A stretch of DNA of 26,216 nt from an uncultured Oscillospiraceae bacterium (GCA_900555705.1 USLV01000004.1:1-26216); one strand, 5' to 3'; positions 1-7,540 are shown, counted from the stretch's first letter. Numbers and translations are program-made. Notes: generated from the letters alone by a model not told the origin.

Positions 1-48
1 CGAGATGTAGAGAGGTCTCGTGGGCTCGGAGATGTGTATAAGAGACAG
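1..48. other. Illumina Nextera i7 adapter (artefact)
   Basis: Not genomic. Positions 1-6 match the end of the P7 primer (CGAGAT), 7-14 (GTAGAGAG) match the Nextera N707 index, 15-29 are the Nextera read-2 primer part, and 30-48 are the 19-base Tn5 mosaic end AGATGTGTATAAGAGACAG. The genuine insert begins at 49. The adapter identity is from memory of the kit oligos and fits base for base. The assembly was therefore built from incompletely trimmed reads, and the left contig end is a library fragment end, not a natural boundary. Confidence 0.97.
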
Positions 49-2189
49 TTGTTAGCAAGGTAGCGGTAGGTCTGACCGTTCTTCGCTACATACACATCAA
101 AATCGGGCAGCAGCTTTCGACCGTCCCAGCCCTTGACTTGATGAACGGTGTAAATGCCGTAGGGCAAATCCTTTGTCTGCGCAAAGCCGTTTTCATCACA
201 CACAAGGTAATCACGCTCGGTATCTTTGGCGGCGTCATAGCTGCCTGCGGATTTCAGAAATACAGAAAATTCCGCGCCTACTTCGGGAGTTTCAAGCTGC
301 GTTTCGCCGTCGTCCGTGTGCTTAATGAGCGCGATATTGCCCTTGATAATCTGCTCGGTCACATCGTTTGCGGTCGAATTGTATTCCACGGTGTAGTTTT
401 TTGCTTCCGCGCCGATGTGGTGTGCGGATTCGTCCAGCAAATAGCCCTCGCTTGGTGTGATCTCGCGCACGGACCAGTCATCGCCGCAGACATAGTATTT
501 TGTGGTGAATTGCCCGTTTGCGTCGGTGGTGTAGGTGTCGATAAGCTGTTCACCCTTGTAAATGCCGTAGACCGCGCCGCCGAGAGAAGCGTCGCCCTGC
601 GGTGTTCCCGTTTCGCTGTCGCTCTTGGTAACGGTGACATTCCACTTTTTCAGGATATTTTCAAAGCTCTTGTTTGTAACCTTGTTCCATTCCACCGCCG
701 CCGTCTGCTTTTCGGGAACGACATAGCGGATGGCGGTATCAACTTCCTCCAGCGTGTAGCCTGTGCCGATCAGCACATCACGGAAATACGCCTTTCCCGT
801 ACTGTCGGTAACGGCGTATTCATCGACGGCAAGCCCCGACAAAGAAGCGCCAAACAGGTGAAATTTCACGCCCTCATTTAATCCGTCCTCCGAGGTTTTG
901 GTAACAACTAAATCGCCGCGCTTCAAAACATTGCTGAAATTGACGGTGGCAGCCTGACCGCTGACAACAGTAACACGGCGAACCTCCTGCGGCTCGTATT
1001 TGTCGTAGTTCTGTTCGGTCACGGTGTAAACGCCGGGAGTGAGATTGTCAATCTGAATCGTGCCGCCTGTGCCGGTCTGAACCGTCTTATTCACGCCGTT
1101 TCCTGTAATTGTAAAGGAAATACCCTCCACCTTGCCGTCCTCGCTGGTTTTTACGATCTTTGCCGAGCCGTAAGAAACCTTAATATTCAAATAGCCTTTC
1201 ACGGGGTCATTGACCGACTGTGCATAGGTCACGGTATCTTGCAACTTTCCGTTCGGGCCGTAAACGCCGTCCGTCCAAGTGATAACGCCGCGCCTCTGTG
1301 AATTTTTCTTTTCGGCTGTAATCGTAACGGTATCGCTCGGCGCAGTATCGGCTGTGATTACCAGCTTATTTCCGTTCACGGAGAAACGGATTCCCGAAAC
1401 GCTTGCCGAAAAAGTATAATTGGAAAGGACATTGTTTGCGTCGGTGAGTGTTGCGGTGTATTTTTCGCCGTCCCATTCCAACTCGATATTCTTTGCCTTG
1501 CCTGTGGATTTTGCAAAGAAGCTCGGCACTTTGGAATGGGTTTGAACGCTGGCGGCAATAGAATTGTAGTAGCTTATAATTTGACTGTACAGCGGGTGGT
1601 CTGTACTGACCTGATCGCAAATAGCGTCCTTACCGCCTGTGCCTACCTTGTTAAAATCGGCGTCGCGCTCGCCAACGACGGTTTCCCAAACTAAAAGCTG
1701 TGTGGCAACGGCGTGAGCCAGCTTGTCGCCGCCCTCATTCTGCGAACGCCAAGAGGTAGAAATCGTACCCGTATAGCCGTACTGAAAGATACGGCCGATA
1801 AACAGCTTTATATCGTCCGGCGAAATGGTGTGGTTATAGGACGAGGGGTAATTATCCCAAAAGTTCTCGCCCTTTTTGGTGAAGCGGTCGCCTGTTTCCT
1901 GCGGTACGCCCGGCTCAATGCAGTAACAGATATTGCCGTCATACGAACCCATAGCGCGAACGGTGGTAAAGCGCGAAGTTTGTGCGAACCATCCGTTCAT
2001 AAAATTAAAGCTGCCGTGTCCCCATTCGCCGCCGTAGTTAGCGTCCCCGTCACGGGGAAAGGAAACAAGGCAAACCTCGTCGGTTTCCTCTGCGGCATAG
2101 GCAGTCGTTCCGAACCCGACAAGGGTAGTAACGCACATCAAAGCCGCCAGAAACAGCGACATCATTCTTTTAAGTTTCTGCGTTTTCAT
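49..2189 (-). CDS. Thioester/Cna-B (SpaA-like) surface adhesin, C-terminus missing
   Basis: The reading frame is open without a stop from the ATG at 2189 to the adapter (713 codons seen). SD is 2200-2206. Residues 1-32 are a signal peptide (hydrophobic core LFLAALMCVTTLVGFG, cleavage near AYAAEE). Residues about 35-200 form a thioester (TQXA-type) domain: CYCIEPG has its cysteines at 88 and 90, and ATQLLVWE has Gln164, the expected Cys-Gln pair for an internal thioester that bonds covalently to host surfaces. Four Cna-B/SpaA-like beta-sandwich repeats follow, at about 345-405, 420-500, 513-610 and 620 to the end, with KTSEDG and TPGVYTVTE type motifs. The LPXTG anchor should lie beyond the contig. 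Family knowledge: such proteins sit at the cell surface as adhesins and are frequent cargo of Clostridia conjugative elements. Binding partner unknown. Confidence 0.9.
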
Positions 2190-2210
2190 TCTTTGAAATC
2201 CTCCTTGAAA

Positions 2211-2244
2211 TGAAAAAACGCACCGTGTTTTTACACAGTGCGTT
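2211..2244 (-). terminator. Intrinsic terminator abutting the adhesin RBS
   Basis: The 11-bp arms at 2217-2227 and 2234-2244 contain one wobble pair and enclose a 6-base loop. They are followed on the minus strand by a run of six T (2211-2216). It ends the lipoprotein transcript but lies only five bases before the adhesin Shine-Dalgarno, so readthrough here would control adhesin expression. A possible -10 (TACAAT, 2246-2251) sits just upstream on the minus strand. Confidence 0.8.
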
Positions 2245-2270
2245 CATTGTAAAATATTTTGTTGTGTTTT

Positions 2271-2960
2271 TCAGGCGTAGCCGATATACAGATCGTAGCT
2301 CCCGTCGGAGCGAGCCTGCGCCCATATCCAGACATCGGTAATATCCTCGTCCCGGCTGTACCGATTCAGCCTGCTTTCAATATCCCGGTCAAGGCAAGCG
2401 CTATATGCTCCTGCGGTAATGGGATTGTCCCAGCAGTCAACCGCCGTACTTTCAAGCCGAAGTCCCACGCTTTCCGCATAGCTTCTCGCATAACCGATCC
2501 AATAGTCTATATTGAAATCGGGTGCGGGTTCTTCGGGCGGCGCGGTTTCCTGCGGCGATTCTGTTGGGGTAGGTTCAGGCGTCGGTTTTTCTTCTGCCTG
2601 TGGCTGTGTCGGCTGCTGCGGTGACTTTGGTTCGAGTGTAGGTTTAACCGTTTTCGGCGGTTTAGGCTCAGGTGTATCGTTTGAAACGGTAGGCTGTGTC
2701 GGCTGTGTTTGTGCCGCAGGGTTTGATTCTACGGTAGGCTGTGAATTTTCAGTCTTTACCGTCATGTCAGCGGAACTTTCTTTACTTTCCGAAACAGAAG
2801 CGGCCGAACTATCCTCCGGCTCTGTACGCTCATCAATCCTGCTTGCCACCGTTTCAATGCACGAACTGTCCTGTATCGTCTGCGGGTAATCCGTATTTGC
2901 ACAACCCGACAAAGAAACAATCAATGCTGCCATAACAGCGATTATCCTTGCTTTTTTCAT
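2271..2960 (-). CDS. Putative lipoprotein with Pro/Thr/Glu-rich linker
   Basis: 229 residues from the ATG at 2960, chosen because it has a strong SD (AAAGGAGG, 2970-2977) and begins the signal peptide; the reading frame is open further upstream but without such a site. A lipobox LSGC places the lipidated cysteine at residue 20, so the protein should be anchored outside the membrane. Residues about 60-150 are a low-complexity stalk rich in P, T, E, Q and S (QPTQPT, PEPTPTESPQE). The last 80 residues form a compact domain with WIGYARSYAESVG, VDCWDNPI and DVWIWAQ motifs that I do not recognise. It lies between parB and the adhesin and may be an element-encoded surface factor. Function unknown. 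Confidence 0.8.
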   Translation of the reverse strand: MKKARIIAVMAALIVSLSGCANTDYPQTIQDSSCIETVASRIDERTEPEDSSAASVSESKESSADMTVKTENSQPTVESNPAAQTQPTQPTVSNDTPEPKPPKTVKPTLEPKSPQQPTQPQAEEKPTPEPTPTESPQETAPPEEPAPDFNIDYWIGYARSYAESVGLRLESTAVDCWDNPITAGAYSACLDRDIESRLNRYSRDEDITDVWIWAQARSDGSYDLYIGYA

Positions 2961-2969
2961 AATTGCAAA

Positions 2970-3017
2970 CCTCCTTTGCAGCTTCATTGTACGGATTTTT
3001 GCGGTTCGCTGCAAAGG
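2970..3017 (-). promoter_or_regulatory. Hairpin that can pair with the lipoprotein RBS
   Basis: Perfect 10-bp arms CCTTTGCAGC (2973-2982) and GCTGCAAAGG (3008-3017) enclose 25 bases. On the minus-strand RNA the proximal arm covers half of the AAAGGAGG ribosome site. A candidate promoter within the loop and distal arm (TACAAT at 2986-2991, weak -35 at 3009-3014, 17-base spacer) would give an RNA lacking the distal arm, whereas readthrough from parB would include it. The rest of 3018-3160 shows only a 6+6 palindrome (GGGTATAGATACCC near 3132-3145) of unknown role. Confidence 0.45.
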
Positions 3018-3160
3018 TGTGAATTGACAGCCCCATAGACATCTCTTTTTTCGGGTGGTACAGGTAGTTTTGAGGGGGAGAGGTGTGGAGAGGGGGAACA
3101 AGCGAACACCGCCGCACCCTGCCTTATTTTAGGGTATAGATACCCCTTGTTAGTGAGTTT

Positions 3161-4096
3161 TTACCTTTCCATGTCACGCTGGCGTTTGCGGTATAGCTCC
3201 AACGCTTTCACAATGGTATCTTCGATTTTCTGCGAGGGCGTCCCCGGCGCAAAATACTTGCTGATACGCTCTTTTGGCATTTTGAACTGTTCTTTCTGAT
3301 TCGGTTTTTCCTCCTGCATAATGGAGAGGATCACCTCGTCTGTCAGCTTGCCGTCCTTGCTGAACTCTTTCATTTTAATAGCCTGCGCCAAAGACGGCGT
3401 GCAGTCCTCACATTCCATTGTTTCGCATAGGGTTTGCTGCTGGTCTTTTGAAAGATAGGAAAGCTCTACGGCAGGACGGAAAGCAATCTTCCCGTCGTCC
3501 ACCATCTGCAGGACAGGCGGGATCAGTTCAGTTAAGCGGATAAAGCGCTGAATTTGAGTGTTGCTATCAGGCGATTTGGCTGCCAGCAATTCCCTTGATG
3601 TTTTACCCTCGAAATTCTGTCCCAGTGGGACAGAATTTTCTTTGCTCGGTCTACCGGCTTGCCGTTTCATAGCATCCAGCTTCATTTTGTAACCAAATGC
3701 TTTTTCGGACGGTAAAATCCGTTCTCTTTGCAGGTTACTATCCACCATAACGATGATTGCCTCGTCGTCGGTGAGATTGCGGACGATACAGGGTATCTCC
3801 GCAACACCCGCCAAAGCTGCCGCAAATTTTCGCCTGTGGCCTGCGACCATTTCATAACCGCCGTCCTCTTTGGGACGGACAAGGGCAGGCACTAAAACGC
3901 CGTACTTCTTAACGCTTTCCACCATTTCAGCCATGTCCTCGTCCTGCCGTACCTGAAAAGGATGGTTCGGAAAGTCGGAGATTTCAGCGGGATTCAGCGT
4001 TACCACCCGTTCAAGCTGTGATTCTGCACGGCTTTCGTCAGTAGAAAACAGGTCATCTAACGGCGTCATTCCTAAATCTCTCGTTTTTACGCTCAA
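3161..4096 (-). CDS. parB: ParB-family partition protein
   Basis: 311 residues. The N-terminal ParB nuclease-like/CTPase fold spans about 30-125 and contains AGHRR at 85-89 and NLQRE at 121-125. A central HTH region follows (about 165-215), and the basic C-terminus (ELYRKRQRDMER) may dimerise. Start: a TTG at 4096 lies eight bases after a perfect SD (AAAGGAGGTG, 4104-4113); the next ATG at 4069 has no SD of its own. The start lies 44 bases inside parA, so the two are translationally coupled. ParB proteins bind centromere-like sites and load ParA for segregation; on conjugative elements the pair is thought to stabilise the circular form. No obvious parS repeats were seen. Confidence 0.9.
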   Translation of the reverse strand: MSVKTRDLGMTPLDDLFSTDESRAESQLERVVTLNPAEISDFPNHPFQVRQDEDMAEMVESVKKYGVLVPALVRPKEDGGYEMVAGHRRKFAAALAGVAEIPCIVRNLTDDEAIIVMVDSNLQRERILPSEKAFGYKMKLDAMKRQAGRPSKENSVPLGQNFEGKTSRELLAAKSPDSNTQIQRFIRLTELIPPVLQMVDDGKIAFRPAVELSYLSKDQQQTLCETMECEDCTPSLAQAIKMKEFSKDGKLTDEVILSIMQEEKPNQKEQFKMPKERISKYFAPGTPSQKIEDTIVKALELYRKRQRDMER

Positions 4097-4877
4097 TCTC
4101 CAACACCTCCTTTGTCAGCGCGTGATAGGCGGCGGCGACCTTGCCGTTTTTGTCGTGGGCGTAGATACTCTTGCCCCTGCCGCTGGTTTCGGCGGCTCTC
4201 ACAGAAAAGGGTATTTCCGTCCCGAACACACGGATTTTATCGCCGTAGTGGGCGCGCAGAGAAGCAATGATTTCCTTTGCCTCGTTTGTTCGGCTGTCTA
4301 CCATCGTAAAAAGAATCCCGTCGATTTTCAGCTTGGGGTTGATCTGCCTCTTAACCTGTGAAATGGAGTGCATAAGCAAATCCAGACCCTTTGCCGAGAG
4401 AAACGACGGCTGCGACGGAATGATAACGCTGTCTGCTGCCGCCAGTGAGTTCAGCGGCATAATACCGAGCGACGGCATACAGTCAATGAGGATATAGTCG
4501 TAATTGGATTTTACCTCACCCAGATATGTCCGCAGCGCCCGTTCACGGTTCATAGCGTTAATGAGCCGGATTTCCATGCCCGATAGGGTGATGTTTGCCG
4601 GAAGCAGGTCAACGCCCTCGCCGTGGTGCAAAATACCGTGGCCGTCGGGAATCGGCGTGTCGTCGATTACGCTCTGCATAATGTCCGTTAGGGTAACGGG
4701 CAGCTCGTCGGGTCTTGGATAACCGAGGGAGAGCGTCAAAGAAGCCTGCGCGTCTGCGTCGATCAGCAAGACCCGCTTGTTTTCCTGCGCCAAACCGATA
4801 CCGAGACTTGCGGTTGTTGTGGTCTTACCCACGCCGCCTTTTTGGTTCGTCACCGCAATTACTTTGCAGTTCGCCAT
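4053..4877 (-). CDS. parA: ParA-family partition ATPase
   Basis: 274 residues starting at an ATG with SD AAAGGAGG. The deviant Walker A motif KGGVGKTT is at 13-20, with a Walker A' region DADAQASLTLSLGY near 41-54 and a Walker B segment YILIDCMPSLG near 128-138. These are the hallmarks of MinD/ParA ATPases that form a nucleoid-bound gradient to move ParB-DNA complexes. There is no N-terminal HTH extension, so it is the chromosomal/ICE type (Soj-like), not the long plasmid type. It shares an operon with parB. Confidence 0.94.
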   Translation of the reverse strand: MANCKVIAVTNQKGGVGKTTTTASLGIGLAQENKRVLLIDADAQASLTLSLGYPRPDELPVTLTDIMQSVIDDTPIPDGHGILHHGEGVDLLPANITLSGMEIRLINAMNRERALRTYLGEVKSNYDYILIDCMPSLGIMPLNSLAAADSVIIPSQPSFLSAKGLDLLMHSISQVKRQINPKLKIDGILFTMVDSRTNEAKEIIASLRAHYGDKIRVFGTEIPFSVRAAETSGRGKSIYAHDKNGKVAAAYHALTKEVLEIERKNERFRNDAVR

Positions 4878-4905
4878 TTTGTGGTTTCCTCCTTTACATA
4901 GATTT

Positions 4906-4931
4906 AGCCGCCCGCGGCGAAGCGGACGGCT
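4906..4931 (-). promoter_or_regulatory. GC-rich hairpin in the parA leader
   Basis: 10-bp arms at 4906-4915 and 4922-4931 have one wobble pair and a 6-base loop. The hairpin lies between the small upstream gene and the parA SD. No T-run follows on the minus strand, so it is not a standard terminator; it may affect mRNA processing or stability. Confidence 0.4.
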
Positions 4932-4973
4932 ATGTATACAGAGGGCAGGGAATGTCCTCTGTCAAAATTCAAG

Positions 4974-5327
4974 TTATGTGGTTTCGGTTTTCTGCTCCTC
5001 ATACTCATAATCATTCATTAAATCCTCAATGTCGAGCAGAAATTCTGTTATGAATAGCTTGATTGCGTCCGGGTACGCTTCAAGCTCAAAAATTGCCGGG
5101 GGAGTTTCGAGAGCAATCACATCATAGATTGCCAAGATGAGATTATACGCTTCGATTTCATTTCCAGCGTAGCAAAGCGTTTCAAGAGTGCTCTTTATTT
5201 TTCGGATTGTATCTAATGTGCCGGCGACCTCTCGTAAACCGTCCCAAAAGGGTGTAGAATATGCGCCGGACACATTGCTGATAAGCTGGATGGTTGCTGG
5301 GGATAACACGGATTTTTTATTTGACAT
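4974..5327 (-). CDS. Hypothetical protein at the element end
   Basis: 117 residues from an ATG preceded by SD AAGGAGG. There is no signal peptide or membrane segment. The sequence looks all-helical (AYNLILAIYDVIALE, LFITEFLLDIEDLMND) with a very acidic C-terminus (DYEYEEQKTETT). I do not recognise the family. It is the first gene of the leftward parA-parB operon and the last element gene before the tRNA, so a role in partition or element maintenance is possible but not shown. Confidence 0.7.
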   Translation of the reverse strand: MSNKKSVLSPATIQLISNVSGAYSTPFWDGLREVAGTLDTIRKIKSTLETLCYAGNEIEAYNLILAIYDVIALETPPAIFELEAYPDAIKLFITEFLLDIEDLMNDYEYEEQKTETT

Positions 5328-5510
5328 TTTTGCTGCCTCCTTAATATTAAGTTATGTATTGTCCCGCAAAACTCCGTATCTTCTTATATCCCTTTATCTG
5401 TTTTGATAACATTTTTACAACAATTCGGCTTTTTGTCACGGTTTCAAGCCTTTTTGCCACCCCATAATCTATTGGCGTGTTATCATAAAAATCGTGATAA
5501 CAATGTCCGG
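5328..5510. promoter_or_regulatory. AT-rich non-coding element end with TGTTATCA dyad
   Basis: No gene is visible. The main structure is a perfect inverted repeat TGTTATCA / TGATAACA (5478-5485 and 5495-5502, nine-base spacer). A further GATAAC copy lies at 5405-5410. The layout resembles a repressor operator or integrase/excisionase arm sites near an element end. No convincing sigma-A promoter was found for the leftward gene. Confidence 0.4.
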
Positions 5511-5546
5511 AAATAACAAAACGGCAGGAATTTTCATCCCTGCCGT
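5511..5546 (-). terminator. Intrinsic terminator (minus)
   Basis: 8-bp arms ACGGCAGG (5521-5528) and CCTGCCGT (5539-5546), followed on the minus strand by a T-rich tract (TTTGTTATTT). It is a second barrier to transcription entering the element from the tRNA side. Confidence 0.65.
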
Positions 5547-5562
5547 AAGAGCATTAAGATAT

Positions 5563-5597
5563 GGAAAAACCGCATAAACACTGGGTTTATGCGGTTT
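5563..5597 (-). terminator. tRNA-Ser terminator
   Basis: 13-bp arms at 5567-5579 and 5585-5597 with a five-base loop, ending in TTTTT on the minus strand, just downstream of the encoded CCA of tRNA-Ser. Confidence 0.85.
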
Positions 5598-5601
5598 CCG
5601 A

Positions 5602-5690
5602 TGGCGGAAGCGGTGGGATTCGAACCCACGAGCCCGTGAGGACTACCTGATTTCGAGTCAGGCCCGTTATGACCACTTCGATACGCTTCC
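5602..5690 (-). tRNA. tRNA-Ser(CGA)
   Basis: 89 bases including an encoded CCA (5602-5604). Acceptor GGAAGCG (5684-5690) pairs with CGCTTCC (5606-5612). The anticodon loop CTCGAAA has anticodon CGA at plus 5653-5655, reading UCG. The class II variable arm is AGTCC/GGGCT with a TCAC loop, and the T arm is GTGGG-TTCGAAT-CCCAC. All stems pair, so it should be functional. It has no promoter of its own within the 37 bases that separate it from the truncated copy, and is probably transcribed from the promoter at 5811-5839. Confidence 0.97.
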
Positions 5691-5763
5691 ATATTCAATT
5701 TTGGGTGCAGAGAGTACCGAAAAAATGTGATTTCGAGTCAGTCCCGTTATGACCACTTCGATA
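5648..5763 (-). repeat. 80-bp-spaced tRNA-Ser direct repeat (candidate att)
   Basis: Positions 5648-5683 and 5728-5763 match at 35 of 36 bases (only 5662 against 5742 differs), covering the D arm and anticodon arm. Similarity ends abruptly on the 3' side of the anticodon loop. The shared TGATTTCGAGTCAG is a plausible recombination core, since tyrosine integrases often cross over in tRNA anticodon arms. Confidence 0.6.
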
Positions 5764-5770
5764 CCGCTCC
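5728..5770 (-). pseudogene. Truncated tRNA-Ser (5' half only)
   Basis: Starts with acceptor strand GGAGCGG (5764-5770) and keeps the D arm and anticodon loop CTCGAAA. After TCA the sequence becomes unrelated (CATTTTTTCGG), so the 3' half and CCA are missing. Its acceptor differs from the intact copy (GGAAGCG), so it came from a distinct tRNA-Ser gene. It cannot be a working tRNA. Confidence 0.85.
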
Positions 5771-5779
5771 GTATTTGTG

Positions 5780-5802
5780 ATTCCCGGCATGTCTCCGGGA
5801 AT
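5780..5802 (-). promoter_or_regulatory. Hairpin at the 5' end of the tRNA transcript
   Basis: Perfect 8-bp arms ATTCCCGG (5780-5787) and CCGGGAAT (5795-5802) with a seven-base loop. The predicted transcription start is about 5804, so the RNA would begin almost directly with this hairpin, which may guide leader processing or stability. Confidence 0.5.
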
Positions 5803-5810
5803 GCTCATTT

Positions 5811-5839
5811 ATTATACGGTAGATACACAGATTTGTCAA
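5811..5839 (-). promoter_or_regulatory. Perfect sigma-A promoter for tRNA-Ser
   Basis: TTGACA (plus 5834-5839), a 17-base spacer and TATAAT (plus 5811-5816) on the minus strand, all exact consensus. It reads into the truncated tRNA and then the intact tRNA-Ser. Confidence 0.93.
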
Positions 5840-5863
5840 CCCTGCATAATGCGGAATTTCCGT

Positions 5864-5902
5864 CTAAAAAACAGCCGCTGTTTCGAAGAACAGCGGCTGT
5901 TT
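5864..5902 (-). terminator. trmL terminator
   Basis: A 14-bp perfect stem (arms 5869-5882 and 5889-5902, six-base loop TCGAAG) followed on the minus strand by a T-run. It directly follows the trmL stop. Confidence 0.9.
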
Positions 5903-5903
5903 C

Positions 5904-6398
5904 CTAAACCTCTGTGAGATGGCCGATGGTTCGCAGCGCGGGATAGCCCCACTGCCGCAACACCTCATAGACGCCAACCGCCACCGTATTGGACAGATTC
6001 AGCGAGCGAGCGGCGTCATTAGCGATCATGGGCAGACGCACGCAGACCTCCGGATGTGCCCGCAGCAATTCCTCCGGCAGTCCCGCCGTTTCCTTGCCGA
6101 ACACGAGATAGGTGCCGTCCGGATAGGTCATATCCGAATGGATATGCGTTCCCTTGGTGGTAAAATAGAAAAAAGGCCCATCATTGCGCGCAAAAAAATC
6201 TGCGAGATCGCGATAATAAGTGATATCCAGCAGATGCCAATAGTCGAGACCAGCGCGCTTGAGTTTGCGGTCATCTACCCGAAATCCCATCGGCTCCACG
6301 ATATGTAGCCGCGCGCCGGTTGCCGCACAGGTGCGGGCGATATTGCCGGTGTTCTGCGGAATTTCCGGCTCGACCAGCACAATATTCAGCTGCGGCAT
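5904..6398 (-). CDS. trmL: tRNA (cytidine(34)-2'-O)-methyltransferase
   Basis: SPOUT-class methyltransferase that 2'-O-methylates the wobble base of certain tRNA-Leu. Family motifs in order: LVEPEIPQNTGNIAR near the N-terminus, LVFGKETAGLPEELL in the middle and RSLNLSNTVAVGVYE near the C-terminus, the last two lining the knotted SAM site. I chose the ATG at 6398 (164 aa): it follows the manA stop by one base, so translation is probably coupled. An in-frame GTG at 6407 would add three residues (MCD) and overlap manA by eight bases. Length is normal for the family. Confidence 0.93.
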   Translation of the reverse strand: MPQLNIVLVEPEIPQNTGNIARTCAATGARLHIVEPMGFRVDDRKLKRAGLDYWHLLDITYYRDLADFFARNDGPFFYFTTKGTHIHSDMTYPDGTYLVFGKETAGLPEELLRAHPEVCVRLPMIANDAARSLNLSNTVAVGVYEVLRQWGYPALRTIGHLTEV

Positions 6399-6399
6399 A

Positions 6400-7362
6400 T
6401 CACACACAGCTTCTCAGCAGCTGCGCCTTGCCGCTGACCGAGACGGTCATACCGGCGGGCACAAAGACGCTCACGCCCTTTTTCAGCGTCAGCTTCTCGT
6501 CCTCGCCGGTCAGAATCGCCTCGCCGTCGAGGCAGAGCAGCGAGACAAAGCTGTCGGTCTTGCCAACCGAAACAGTGCCGTCGACGTTCAGCAGATCCGC
6601 TGTGAACAGGTCGCAGGAGGCCAACGCGCGAACACTGCCGCCGTCGGTCACCGTGATATCGCCGGTATCGCCGTAGGGAATGGTGGGCGGAACCGGATCG
6701 GTTACGTCGACCGCCTTGTCCACATGCAACGGACGCGGTTTGCCGTCTGCGCCGAGACGGCCATAGTCGGAGACGCGATAGGTGGTGTTGGAGTTCTGCT
6801 GTACCTCCGCGATCAGGATGCCCGCGCCGATGGCGTGCAGCGTACCGGCTTCAATAAAGAAGACATCGCCCTTTTTCACCGGCACAAAATTGCAGACCTC
6901 GGGCAGCGTATCGTCCTCGATCCGACGGCGGAGTTCCTCTTTGGTCAGCGTCTGGTTAAAGCCGTAGATGAGCTGGGCGCCCGGCTCGCAGTCGACCACA
7001 TACCACATCTCGGTCTTGCCGAACTCGCCCTCGACGCGCAGCGCATACTCGTTGTCCGGATGCACCTGCACCGACAGACGGTCTCTGGCATCGATCAGCT
7101 TGATGAGCAGCGGGAAATAGGGGAAAGAGGCGGCCTTCCCGCCGATAGCGGCGTCGCCAAACGCTTCCAGCGCTTCCGGCAGCGTCTTGCCGGCCAGCTC
7201 GCCGTTGGAGACAACCGAGGAGCCGTCTTTATGGCAGGACAGAACCCACGCTTCGGCGGCAATGTCCTTGTCACTCTGATAGCCGTATTCGGTTTTAAGC
7301 CGCGTTCCGCCCCAGAGATAGTCCTTGATCGGCGGGGTGAGCAGCAACGGATACATCTTCAT
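6400..7362 (-). CDS. manA: Class I mannose-6-phosphate isomerase
   Basis: 320 residues with SD AGGAGG. Cupin-type zinc enzyme interconverting mannose-6-phosphate and fructose-6-phosphate in the cytoplasm. Metal-ligand motifs are visible: LSVQVHPDNEYA (Gln, His), GKTEMWYVVD (Glu) and GTLHAIGAGILIAEVQQ (His), followed by NTTYRVSDYGR, typical of the short bacterial/Bacillus-type ManA. The C-terminal 80 residues form the second cupin half. It lies directly upstream of trmL. Confidence 0.93.
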   Translation of the reverse strand: MKMYPLLLTPPIKDYLWGGTRLKTEYGYQSDKDIAAEAWVLSCHKDGSSVVSNGELAGKTLPEALEAFGDAAIGGKAASFPYFPLLIKLIDARDRLSVQVHPDNEYALRVEGEFGKTEMWYVVDCEPGAQLIYGFNQTLTKEELRRRIEDDTLPEVCNFVPVKKGDVFFIEAGTLHAIGAGILIAEVQQNSNTTYRVSDYGRLGADGKPRPLHVDKAVDVTDPVPPTIPYGDTGDITVTDGGSVRALASCDLFTADLLNVDGTVSVGKTDSFVSLLCLDGEAILTGEDEKLTLKKGVSVFVPAGMTVSVSGKAQLLRSCV

Positions 7363-7540
7363 TGTTTGTCCTCCTGTTTGAGAAAATCGCGCGGATGTCC
7401 CTCATAGTGTACTGCAATTTTTGCTTTTTGGCAACAGCATTTTGCCGAATTTTCCAGTTCTTCTCTCGATTACCGATTTTCATGTCGCATATACTAGGAA
7501 CGTCAGCCTGCAATATGTGAAAGAGAGGAAACGATTATCA

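Larger units (their letters stand above)
49..5727. mobile_element. Partial integrative conjugative element (one end)
   Basis: All genes here point left and match the partition/surface-protein end of Clostridia conjugative elements: ParA, ParB, a small lipoprotein and a giant Cna-B adhesin. The stretch is less GC-rich than the chromosomal genes to the right, and it ends at a tRNA-Ser gene beside a truncated tRNA-Ser, a common integration target. No integrase, relaxase or type IV secretion gene is visible; they would lie beyond the left contig end. The exact right boundary is uncertain: it could be the 3' end of the intact tRNA (5602) or the break in the truncated one (5728). Confidence 0.6.

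Noticed and set aside
30..48. Tn5 mosaic end as a natural transposon end
   Set aside because: It is continuous with the Nextera primer and an index, so it is library adapter.
3132..3145. GGGTATAGATACCC as parB terminator or parS
   Set aside because: The stem is short, no T-run follows on either strand, it is single-copy, and it does not resemble the known Bacillota parS.
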